Source: Neisseriales bacterium
GTDB taxonomy: Bacteria > Pseudomonadota > Gammaproteobacteria > Burkholderiales > UBA11063
Assembly: GCA_003538525.1 (NCBI GenBank)
Contig: DPRZ01000187.1
Span: 1-5,536 of the forward strand
DNA length: 5,536 bases
Direction of reading: 5' to 3'
Positions 1-5,536 of this stretch are shown piece after piece. The translations under genes and the position numbers were made by a program. The notes below the pieces were generated by a model. That model ran no database searches. It saw nothing but the letters and a program-made list of their open reading frames with translations, and was not told the origin of the DNA. Each line of letters begins with the position of its first letter. Position 1 is the first letter of the stretch.

Positions 1-95
1 TTTTCAAGAGTGCCTGAAGCTAAAAATTCACGTGAAATATTATCCAGCCAAATCTTTTGACCGTATTGTTTAATTGCTGCAATTCTGCTTGACAT
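1..95 (-). CDS. tal: Transaldolase, N-terminal fragment (runs off left edge)
   Basis: Only the first 31 codons are in the window, read leftward from an ATG at 95-93. The peptide starts MSSRIAAIKQYGQ and continues KIWLDNISREFL. The motif Q-x-I-W-L-D-N-I-S-R is the usual N-terminal signature of transaldolases of the longer Tal type, also seen at the start of transaldolase/phosphoglucose isomerase fusions. Transaldolase moves a dihydroxyacetone unit between sugar phosphates in the non-oxidative pentose phosphate pathway, in the cytoplasm. The Schiff-base lysine lies beyond the edge, so neither activity nor a fusion can be judged. The start is supported by AAGG (minus strand, 108-105) nine bases upstream of the ATG and by a perfect -10 box further up. 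It is transcribed divergently from aceE. Confidence 0.8.
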   Translation of the reverse strand, partial: MSSRIAAIKQYGQKIWLDNISREFLASGTLE

Positions 96-132
96 ATTGA
101 TAATCCTTATATAAAATAATTGTTCACTGTGT

Positions 133-138
133 ATTATA
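133..138 (-). promoter_or_regulatory. -10 box of the transaldolase promoter
   Basis: The minus strand reads a perfect TATAAT here, which would place the transcription start near 126 and leave a leader of about 30 bases before the transaldolase ATG. The matching -35 is poor: TAAGCA at 162-157 with an 18-base spacer is the best I see. The promoter may therefore depend on an activator or be modest in strength. This is a consensus match only. Confidence 0.55.
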
Positions 139-166
139 CCTAGAATAACCTTACTCTGCTTATGAA

Positions 167-203
167 TTTATTAGTGCGCTGCAATAATTTTTATTAGTCG
201 CAC
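167..203. repeat. Short direct repeat with flanking dyad in divergent promoter region
   Basis: The nonamer TTTATTAGT occurs at 167-175 and again at 190-198, an offset of 23 bases or about two helical turns. Each copy runs into a GC-rich end, GTGCG at 174-178 and CGCAC at 199-203, and these are reverse complements. The element lies between the two divergent -10 boxes and covers the place where the aceE -35 should be. It could bind a regulator of one or both promoters. It has no match to a known operator that I can name. Confidence 0.35.
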
Positions 204-216
204 ACCTAAGGTATTT

Positions 217-225
217 TGCTATACT
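217..225 (+). promoter_or_regulatory. Extended -10 promoter of the aceE operon
   Basis: The sequence TGCTATACT contains the extended -10 element TG-n followed by TATACT (220-225), one mismatch from TATAAT. No good -35 lies 16 to 18 bases upstream, which is usual for extended -10 promoters. The start would be near 232, giving an aceE leader of about 50 bases. A second -10-like TATAAC at 241-246 is a weaker alternative. I found no PdhR-type AATTGGT...ACCAATT operator in the region. Confidence 0.5.
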
Positions 226-256
226 AATGGAAGTATGTACTATAACCTGTATTTTT

Positions 257-277
257 GTCACTACCTTGTGACGGGAG
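257..277 (+). promoter_or_regulatory. Leader hairpin joined to the aceE ribosome binding site
   Basis: GTCAC at 257-261 and GTGAC at 268-272 form a perfect five-base-pair stem around a six-base loop, just upstream of aceE. The Shine-Dalgarno GGGAG (273-277) directly follows the right arm and sits six bases before the ATG. The U run at 252-256 could extend the stem through mostly G-U pairs into the GGGAG, so the fold might partly cover the ribosome site. The extension is weak and its effect is inferred. Confidence 0.35.
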
Positions 278-283
278 TTGTAA

Positions 284-2941
284 ATGAGTAATGATTTAGA
301 TCAATTGCAAACTAAAGAGTGGTTAGATTCGGTTGATAATGTTATTGAATTAGAATCTGCAGAACGTGCGGCCTATCTAATTAATGCTGTCGTAAAGCGT
401 CTTGGTGATAAAACTGGTGTTCAAGTTCACAAAAGTGTGAATACTGAATACGTTAATACGATCAGCACCGCGAATCAATTAGTCTATCCAGGTAATAAAG
501 ATATTGAAAAGCGCATTTCTGCATATATTCGTTGGAATGCGGCTGCGATGGTTTCAAATGCGAATAAAATTTCTAGTGAGTTAGGTGGGCATATTTCTTC
601 TTATGCTGGCGCTGCATATTTGTATGAAGTTGGGTTTAATCATTTTTGGCGCGCACCTAAAGATGAGCAACATGGCGATATGATCTTTGTACAAGGTCAT
701 TCGGCGCCAGGTATTTATGCACGTAGTTTTGTTGAGGGTCGCTTTAATGAGGATCGTTTACGCCATTTTCGCCAAGAATCAGCAAATGTAGGTTTATCTT
801 CATATCCACATCCATGGTTAATGCCTGATTATTGGCAGTTTCCAACTGTGTCAATGGGGCTTGGTCCATTGATGGCAATCTACCAAGCTCGGTTTATGCA
901 CTATCTTGATGATAGAGGGATTGCTGACACCAAAGGACGTAAAGTTTGGTGCTTTATTGGTGATGGAGAATCATCAGAGCCAGAAACTCTTGGTAATATT
1001 CATATTGCTTCACGTGAAGGTCTTGATAACCTAATTTTTGTTATGAGTTGTAACCTACAACGTCTGGATGGACCTGTTAACGGTAATGGTAAAATTATTC
1101 AGGAAATGGAAGGGTTATTTACTGGCGCTGGTTGGAAGGTAATTAAGGTTATTTGGGGTAAAGGTTGGGATCGTTTATTGGAAAATGATCACTTAGGTAA
1201 ATTAAAACAATTAATGATGGAAACAGTTGATGGTGCATACCAAGATTTGAAATCAAAAGATGGTGCTTATGTTCGTGAGAAATTCTTTGGTAAATATCCA
1301 GAAACATTGGCATTAGTGCAAGATATGAGTGATGATGATATTTGGGCATTAACTCGTGGTGGTCATGACTTAGATAAAATTTATGCAGCCTATCATGAAG
1401 CGGCGACTAATCCAGAAGGTAAACCAGTAATAATTTTAGCTAAGACCATTAAAGGTTATGGTTTAAAAGGTGCTGGTGAATCACAAAACGTTGCACATAA
1501 TACTAAAAAATTATCTACTGAAACAATGAAACACATTCGTAACAAATTTGATCTTCCATTGACGGATGAAGAAGTTGAAGCTGCGCCATTTATTAATTTA
1601 ATTGAAGGTACTCCAGAGCATACCTATTTGCATGCTCAACGTGAAAAATTGGGAGGGTATTTACCAGTTCGTAAACCATCAATGACAACCTTAAAAATTC
1701 CTGAACTAAGTGCTTTTGATGCAATGTTAAAAGATACTGGTGAGCGTGAAATGTCGTCAACTATGGCATTTGTTAGAATGTTAAATGTGTTAGTTAAAGA
1801 TAAAGAGTTAGGGAAACATATTGTTCCAATTGTGCCAGATGAATCTCGTACTTTTGGTATGGAAGGTATGTTCCGTCAATTAGGTATTTGGTCACACGTT
1901 GGGCAAAAATACACACCAGAAGATGCTTCGCAATTAATGTACTATAAAGAAGCCGTTAATGGTCAAATATTCCAAGAGGGTATTAATGAGCCAGGTGCGA
2001 TGAGTACTTGGATTGCTGCGGCGACAAGTTATGCTAATCACGGTGTGCCAATGATTCCATTCTATATTTATTATTCAATGTTTGGTTTCCAACGTACTGG
2101 AGATTTAGCTTGGGCAGCTGGTGATATGCGTGCACGTGGATTTATTATCGGCGGTACGGCAGGTAGAACGACGCTAAACGGTGAAGGCTTACAGCATGAA
2201 GATGGTCATAGTCAAGTTCAAGCTGATTTGATTCCAAATTGTGAATCTTATGATCCTACTTTTGCATATGAACTAGCGGTTATTCTGCAACACGGTATGC
2301 ATGAAATGTATGTTGAGCATAAAGATAAATATTATTATATTACTGTTATGAACGAAAATTACACACATCCTGCGATGCCTGTTGGTATTGAGCAAGACAT
2401 TATTAACGGTTGTTATTTGTTTAAATCAGTTGGTAATGGTAATATATCAGTTAATTTGATCGGTAGTGGTTCTATTTTACGTGAAGTAATTGGTGCAGCT
2501 GATTTATTGAGTCAAGATTTTGGGCTTAAAGTAAATGTGTTTTCAGCAACTTCATTCAATAAACTACATCGTGAAGGTATGGCGATTAACCGTCATAATA
2601 TGTTAAATCCTCTTGCTCCACAAGCAAAAACTTTTATTGCTCAAAAATTAGAGCAAACCGATGCTTTGGTAACGGTAGCGGCTACGGATTATATTCGTAA
2701 TTTCGCGGATAAAATTCGTGAATTTGTACCAGGTAAATATGTCACGCTAGGAACAGATGGTTTTGGTCGTTCAGATTATCGTAAAGCTTTACGTGAATTT
2801 TTTGAAGTAAATCGTTACTATGTCGCAGTTGCTGCATTAAAAGGTTTGGCTGATCAAGGTCTAATTGAAGCTAATGTGGTAGCAGATGCGATCATTAAAT
2901 ACGGAATTAACACCAACAAGGCTAATCCTTGGGAGGTTTAA
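284..2941 (+). CDS. aceE: Pyruvate dehydrogenase E1 component (homodimeric type)
   Basis: This is the thiamine-diphosphate-dependent E1 subunit, which decarboxylates pyruvate and reductively acetylates the lipoyl groups of E2 in the cytoplasmic pyruvate dehydrogenase complex. At 885 residues it is full length (E. coli AceE is about 887) and aligns throughout. The N-terminal half holds the cofactor motif GDGE at 226-229 and ends with C256-N257-L-Q-R-L-D-G-P. The active-site histidines equivalent to E. coli His106, His142, His407 and His640 are at 103, 139, 405 and 638. The glutamates equivalent to Glu522 and Glu571 are at 520 and 569, the latter in QEGINEPG. The C-terminal domain carries LGTDGFGRSD. 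The start is fixed because the codon before the ATG is an in-frame TAA, with GGGAG six bases upstream. It is the first gene of the operon, 14 bases before the cysteine-rich gene. Confidence 0.97.
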   Translation: MSNDLDQLQTKEWLDSVDNVIELESAERAAYLINAVVKRLGDKTGVQVHKSVNTEYVNTISTANQLVYPGNKDIEKRISAYIRWNAAAMVSNANKISSELGGHISSYAGAAYLYEVGFNHFWRAPKDEQHGDMIFVQGHSAPGIYARSFVEGRFNEDRLRHFRQESANVGLSSYPHPWLMPDYWQFPTVSMGLGPLMAIYQARFMHYLDDRGIADTKGRKVWCFIGDGESSEPETLGNIHIASREGLDNLIFVMSCNLQRLDGPVNGNGKIIQEMEGLFTGAGWKVIKVIWGKGWDRLLENDHLGKLKQLMMETVDGAYQDLKSKDGAYVREKFFGKYPETLALVQDMSDDDIWALTRGGHDLDKIYAAYHEAATNPEGKPVIILAKTIKGYGLKGAGESQNVAHNTKKLSTETMKHIRNKFDLPLTDEEVEAAPFINLIEGTPEHTYLHAQREKLGGYLPVRKPSMTTLKIPELSAFDAMLKDTGEREMSSTMAFVRMLNVLVKDKELGKHIVPIVPDESRTFGMEGMFRQLGIWSHVGQKYTPEDASQLMYYKEAVNGQIFQEGINEPGAMSTWIAAATSYANHGVPMIPFYIYYSMFGFQRTGDLAWAAGDMRARGFIIGGTAGRTTLNGEGLQHEDGHSQVQADLIPNCESYDPTFAYELAVILQHGMHEMYVEHKDKYYYITVMNENYTHPAMPVGIEQDIINGCYLFKSVGNGNISVNLIGSGSILREVIGAADLLSQDFGLKVNVFSATSFNKLHREGMAINRHNMLNPLAPQAKTFIAQKLEQTDALVTVAATDYIRNFADKIREFVPGKYVTLGTDGFGRSDYRKALREFFEVNRYYVAVAALKGLADQGLIEANVVADAIIKYGINTNKANPWEV

Positions 2942-2955
2942 TTTAGGAGTTTAAA

Positions 2956-3171
2956 ATGCGTAAGTTATTTGTTTGCGTTGGATTTTGCTGTTACTGTTTG
3001 ACAGTTAATGCTGATCAGGGGCGTAATCAAGGTGCAGTGAATAATTTATGTCAAAATTTGACGGTTGCTTGCCAAGAGGGTGATAAGTCCTCTTGTCAGG
3101 CACTTAAGGATACAGGATGCCAGTGCGATCCTCAACAAGGTACCTGTACCCGTGGTAACTATTCTAATTAA
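2956..3171 (+). CDS. Small exported cysteine-rich protein, function unknown
   Basis: This 71-codon gene sits between the E1 and E2 genes of pyruvate dehydrogenase. I do not recognise a family. Residues 1-19 look like a type I signal peptide: Arg2-Lys3, a hydrophobic core around 4-17, then Val-Asn-Ala with likely cleavage after Ala19. No lipobox is visible although Cys7, 11, 12 and 14 fall in the core. The predicted mature chain of 52 residues is polar, rich in Gln, Asn and Gly, and has six cysteines (32, 39, 47, 55, 57, 64), enough for three disulfides. The ordered C-x6-C-x7-C-x7-C-x-C-x6-C pattern suggests a small extracytoplasmic disulfide-bonded fold. AGGAG (2945-2949) lies six bases before the ATG, an in-frame TAG at 2944-2946 bounds the start upstream, and 12 bases separate its stop from aceF. 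That architecture makes it very likely a real, co-transcribed gene. Confidence 0.8.
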   Translation: MRKLFVCVGFCCYCLTVNADQGRNQGAVNNLCQNLTVACQEGDKSSCQALKDTGCQCDPQQGTCTRGNYSN

Positions 3172-3183
3172 AAAGGTTAAGCA

Positions 3184-4803
3184 ATGAGTTTAATTGAATT
3201 AAAAATTCCTGATATTGGTGGCCATAGCGATGTAAATGTAGCTGAAGTTTACGTTAAAGTTGGCGATAAGATTAACATTGATGATAATTTATTTATGTTA
3301 GAAACTGATAAAGCAACCATGGAAGTTCCTGCTGAATCGGCTGGTGTGGTGACTGAGGTTTTAGTTCAGGTCGGTTCTAAAGTTAATGAAGGTGATGTGG
3401 TAGTTAAGGTTCAAGCAGATGGTGCTGTAGTAGCGCCAGCAGCGGCTCCTAGCGCTCCAGTAGAAGTTGCACCTGTTGCCGTAATAGCTTCTCCTGCAGT
3501 CGCTAGTCCGGCTGTGGCAAGTACCCAAATAGTCCAGGTTCTTGTTCCTGATTTAAGTGGTAATAATGATGTTTCAATTATTGAAGTTGCCGTAAAAGTT
3601 GGTGATAGTATTAAAGAAGAAGATACCATTATGACCTTGGAAACTGACAAGGCAACCATGGATGTACCATCAACTGCGAGTGGTATTATTAAAGAACTTA
3701 AAGTTCAAGTTGGTGGTAAAGTAAATCAAGGTGATTTAATTATCTTGGTTGAAACGACTTCAAGTGCACCTGCTGCGGTGGTAGCTCCAGTTATTGCTTC
3801 TGCACCTGTTGTGGTAGCAGCTCCAGTTGTGGCATCAGCGGCTCCTGTAGCGGCAACTAAAGTTGATGAAGTGGCTTTTTCTAATGCATTTGCTTCACCA
3901 TCAATTCGTAAATTGGCACGTGAACTTGGTACTGATTTAGGTAAAGTTAAAGGCAGTGGTACTAAAGGGCGCATTACCGAAGATGATTTAAAAGCTTTCA
4001 TTAAGAGTGTCATGTCAGGTCAAGTTAGTAATGGTGCTGTATCTGCTCCGAGTAATGGTTCTGGCGGAGGCATTGATTTAATTCCGTGGCCAAAAGTTGA
4101 TTTTGCTAAATTTGGCCCTGTGCGGGTTGAAGCGATGTCGCGGATTAAAAAACTTTCAGGGGCTAATTTAGCGCGTAATTGGGTTATGATTCCGCATGTT
4201 ACCGTATTTGAAAATGCGGATATTACTGAAATGGAAAATTTCCGTAAGCAATTAAATGAAGAATATAAGCGCGCTGAAATTAAGGTAACGCCATTGGCTT
4301 TCTTAATTAAAGCAGCAGTTTTTGCTTTGAAAAAATTCCCAGCATTTAATGCTTCAATTGATGGTGATAATTTAGTTTACAAAGATTATTATAACATCGG
4401 GTTTGCGGCAGATACACCAAATGGTTTAGTTGTTCCTGTAGTTAAAGATGCAGATAAAAAAGGCATTGTGCAAATTGCCGAGGAAACTTCAGTTTTAGCT
4501 AAAGCTGCCCGAGATGGTAAATTAAAACCTGCGGATATGCAAGGTGGTACGTTCACCGTTTCTAGCTTAGGTGGATTGGGGTCAACCGCGTTTACGCCAA
4601 TTATCAATGCTCCAGAAGTAGCAATTATGGGAGTTTCAAAATCAGCCATTCAACCAGTTTGGAATGGTAAAGAATTTGCACCACGCCTAATTCTACCGTT
4701 ATCACTATCATTTGATCATCGGATTGTTGATGGTGCAGCGGGAGCTAAATTTGCTTCGTTTATGGCTTCGGTTTTGTCAGATTTACGCCGCATGGCTTTG
4801 TAA
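3184..4803 (+). CDS. aceF: Pyruvate dehydrogenase E2, dihydrolipoamide acetyltransferase
   Basis: AceF is the core of the pyruvate dehydrogenase complex. Its lipoyl arms collect acetyl groups from E1, and its catalytic domain passes them to coenzyme A. The 539-residue chain has two lipoyl domains (about 3-77 and 116-190), each with ETDKATM and lipoyl lysines at 43 and 156. These are joined by Ala/Pro/Val-rich swinging linkers (about 80-115 and 191-230). A peripheral subunit-binding domain follows (about 236-274; ASPSIRKLAREL...GTKGRI), then a Gly/Ser/Asn-rich linker and the acetyltransferase domain (about 300-539). The active site is DHRIVDG, with His512 and Asp516. E. coli AceF has three lipoyl domains; two is common elsewhere. 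The start is fixed by an in-frame TAA six bases upstream, with AAAGG seven bases before the ATG. No E3 (lpd) gene follows. Confidence 0.97.
   Translation: MSLIELKIPDIGGHSDVNVAEVYVKVGDKINIDDNLFMLETDKATMEVPAESAGVVTEVLVQVGSKVNEGDVVVKVQADGAVVAPAAAPSAPVEVAPVAVIASPAVASPAVASTQIVQVLVPDLSGNNDVSIIEVAVKVGDSIKEEDTIMTLETDKATMDVPSTASGIIKELKVQVGGKVNQGDLIILVETTSSAPAAVVAPVIASAPVVVAAPVVASAAPVAATKVDEVAFSNAFASPSIRKLARELGTDLGKVKGSGTKGRITEDDLKAFIKSVMSGQVSNGAVSAPSNGSGGGIDLIPWPKVDFAKFGPVRVEAMSRIKKLSGANLARNWVMIPHVTVFENADITEMENFRKQLNEEYKRAEIKVTPLAFLIKAAVFALKKFPAFNASIDGDNLVYKDYYNIGFAADTPNGLVVPVVKDADKKGIVQIAEETSVLAKAARDGKLKPADMQGGTFTVSSLGGLGSTAFTPIINAPEVAIMGVSKSAIQPVWNGKEFAPRLILPLSLSFDHRIVDGAAGAKFASFMASVLSDLRRMAL
3766..3837 (+). 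repeat. 36-bp tandem repeat encoding the second AceF linker
   Basis: Two adjacent 36-base units (3766-3801 and 3802-3837) encode APAAVVAPVIAS and APVVVAAPVVAS, residues 195-206 and 207-218 of AceF. The first 27 bases of each unit differ at only four positions. The unit length is a multiple of three, so copy-number change would keep the reading frame and only lengthen or shorten the flexible arm between the second lipoyl domain and the subunit-binding domain. Confidence 0.6.
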
Positions 4804-4819
4804 AAATGATTTAATCAGC

Positions 4820-4854
4820 AAAAACCCAGAATATTTGATTGTTCTGGGTTTTTT
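4820..4854. terminator. Rho-independent terminator, probably bidirectional
   Basis: AACCCAGAA at 4823-4831 pairs perfectly with TTCTGGGTT at 4842-4850 around a ten-base loop. On the plus strand the stem runs into a T tract (4849-4854), 17 bases after the aceF stop. On the minus strand the A run at 4820-4824 becomes a U tract, so the same hairpin can stop transcription from the convergent yqhD-like gene. It marks the end of the aceE operon. Confidence 0.9.
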
Positions 4855-4856
4855 AC

Positions 4857-4900
4857 ATTAACCACGGCTAGAATAAATTCCATTAGTGGTTAATCTTTTT
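4857..4900 (+). terminator. Second terminator-like hairpin
   Basis: ATTAACCAC (4857-4865) and GTGGTTAAT (4886-4894) form a perfect nine-base inverted repeat around a 20-base loop. A C followed by five T residues (4896-4900) comes next on the plus strand. It could act as a back-up terminator for the aceE operon. The long loop makes it weaker than the first hairpin, and there is no U tract on the minus-strand side. It might instead be a 3'-end RNA-stabilising fold or a protein-binding dyad. Confidence 0.5.
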
Positions 4901-4931
4901 AATTCTGCAATTACTTTAGATTACCTGAAAT

Positions 4932-5536
4932 CTATTTAGCCATAGCTAAAATTTCAGTGACAGCTTTGGCATCAATGTTTTTGTGTTCACCTAGATTACT
5001 CGAACTATATTTGAATAAATTCGTCGTAATCATTTCGGCATCAACATTAACTTCATAATCTGAAAATTTAGTTTTGACACCCAAAGAGTGGAAGAATTCT
5101 TCGGTCTTAATGATCGCTTGTTTAATTGCGACATCAGGATGGCTGTTTTCTAATCCCCAAACATTATGTGCAAATTTTAAGAGTTTGGCGGCTTTATGTT
5201 GTTGCTGTTGGCGCCACAGTTGAGGTGCAATAATCGCTAAACTTTGTCCGTGATCTAAGCCATAGGCGGCGGTTAATTCATGACCAATCATGTGAGTTGC
5301 CCAGTCGTGATCGACACCGATTCCAATAATTCCATTTAATGCATTGGTGGCTGCCCACATCCAATTTGCTCGTGTAGCATAATCTTGCGTACCATTAACA
5401 ATATCGCTTCCAACTTCAATTAATGTTTTTAACACGGCTTCAGCAAAACCATCTTGAATTGACGAATTTAAATCAGTTGTTAAATATTGTTCGGTTACGT
5501 GAATAAATGGATCAATAATTCCATTTTGTAACTGTC
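4932..5536 (-). CDS. yqhD: YqhD-like iron/zinc-dependent alcohol (aldehyde) dehydrogenase, C-terminal part
   Basis: The reading frame is open to the right edge, so the true start is outside. The last 200 residues are visible, and the GTG at 5435 is internal (it follows QDGFAEA). The protein closely resembles E. coli YqhD, an NADPH-dependent reductase of short-chain and peroxidation-derived aldehydes, of the group III iron-containing alcohol dehydrogenase family. Metal ligands appear as D8 and H12 (NGIIDPFIHVTEQY) and H81 and H95 (THMIGHELTAAYGLDHGQ), counted from the first full codon. Their spacing of 4, 69 and 14 residues equals that of YqhD Asp194, His198, His267 and His281, so about 186 N-terminal residues with the nucleotide site are missing. 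It ends in TAG at 4934-4932 and converges on the aceE operon. The exact substrate is not determined by sequence. Confidence 0.88.
   Translation of the reverse strand, partial: QLQNGIIDPFIHVTEQYLTTDLNSSIQDGFAEAVLKTLIEVGSDIVNGTQDYATRANWMWAATNALNGIIGIGVDHDWATHMIGHELTAAYGLDHGQSLAIIAPQLWRQQQQHKAAKLLKFAHNVWGLENSHPDVAIKQAIIKTEEFFHSLGVKTKFSDYEVNVDAEMITTNLFKYSSSNLGEHKNIDAKAVTEILAMAK

Noticed and set aside
1149..1349. Minus-strand 66-codon open frame inside aceE
   Set aside because: It lies wholly opposite a strongly conserved E1 sequence, has a His-rich low-complexity start, and no sign of a gene of its own.
2956..3015. Lipoprotein signal in the small cysteine-rich protein
   Set aside because: Cys11, 12 and 14 lie within the hydrophobic core, but none is preceded by an acceptable lipobox, and Val-Asn-Ala at 17-19 fits ordinary signal peptidase I cleavage better.
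3411..4013. Minus-strand open frames (3411-3659 and 3726-4013) opposite the AceF linkers
   Set aside because: Ala/Thr/Gly-rich translations are what the reverse complement of Ala/Pro/Val linker codons gives. The plus-strand frame is unmistakably AceF.
4389..4649. Minus-strand 86-codon open frame opposite the AceF catalytic domain
   Set aside because: It is a shadow of a conserved plus-strand domain, with no family resemblance.
4917..4934. Six-base dyad TAGATT/AATCTA overlapping the yqhD-like stop codon
   Set aside because: The stem is short and AT-only apart from one pair, with no U tract on the minus strand. The hairpin at 4820-4854 is a far better terminator.
5433..5435. GTG as start of the yqhD-like gene
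   Set aside because: The frame is open upstream to the window edge, and the upstream residues (NGIIDPFIHVTEQY) contain conserved metal ligands, so the GTG is an internal valine codon.

Overview
The window is a low-GC (by eye) bacterial chromosome segment that looks like ordinary core metabolism. The homodimeric-type pyruvate dehydrogenase E1 (AceE) next to an AceF with lipoyl domains, and the close match of all readable proteins to proteobacterial families, point to an AT-rich Proteobacterium. The start of AceF (PDIGGH followed by a VKVGD segment) reminds me of betaproteobacterial, Neisseria-like E2 proteins. That placement is from memory and is weak.

Layout, left to right. Bases 1-95 (minus strand) hold the first 31 codons of a transaldolase. 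Bases 96-283 are a divergent promoter region, with a perfect minus-strand -10 box for transaldolase and an extended -10 box for the aceE operon, plus small dyads and a direct repeat. A compact plus-strand operon follows: aceE (284-2941), a 71-codon gene for an exported cysteine-rich miniprotein (2956-3171) and aceF (3184-4803), with gaps of only 14 and 12 bases. Bases 4804-4931 hold a strong, probably bidirectional terminator and a second terminator-like hairpin. Bases 4932-5536 (minus strand) are the C-terminal 200 residues of a YqhD-like iron/zinc-dependent alcohol (aldehyde) dehydrogenase that continues past the right edge.

AceE and AceF are the E1 and E2 subunits that convert pyruvate to acetyl-CoA. 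All the E1 catalytic residues I checked and both E2 lipoyl lysines are present, so the complex should be functional. The E3 gene (lpd) is not in this operon, because aceF is followed directly by a terminator and a convergent gene. The most unusual item is the small secreted cysteine-rich protein placed between E1 and E2. Its product should be outside the cytoplasm, while its operon partners are cytoplasmic enzymes. I recognise no family for it. I found no RNA genes, CRISPR arrays, insertion sequences or attachment sites.
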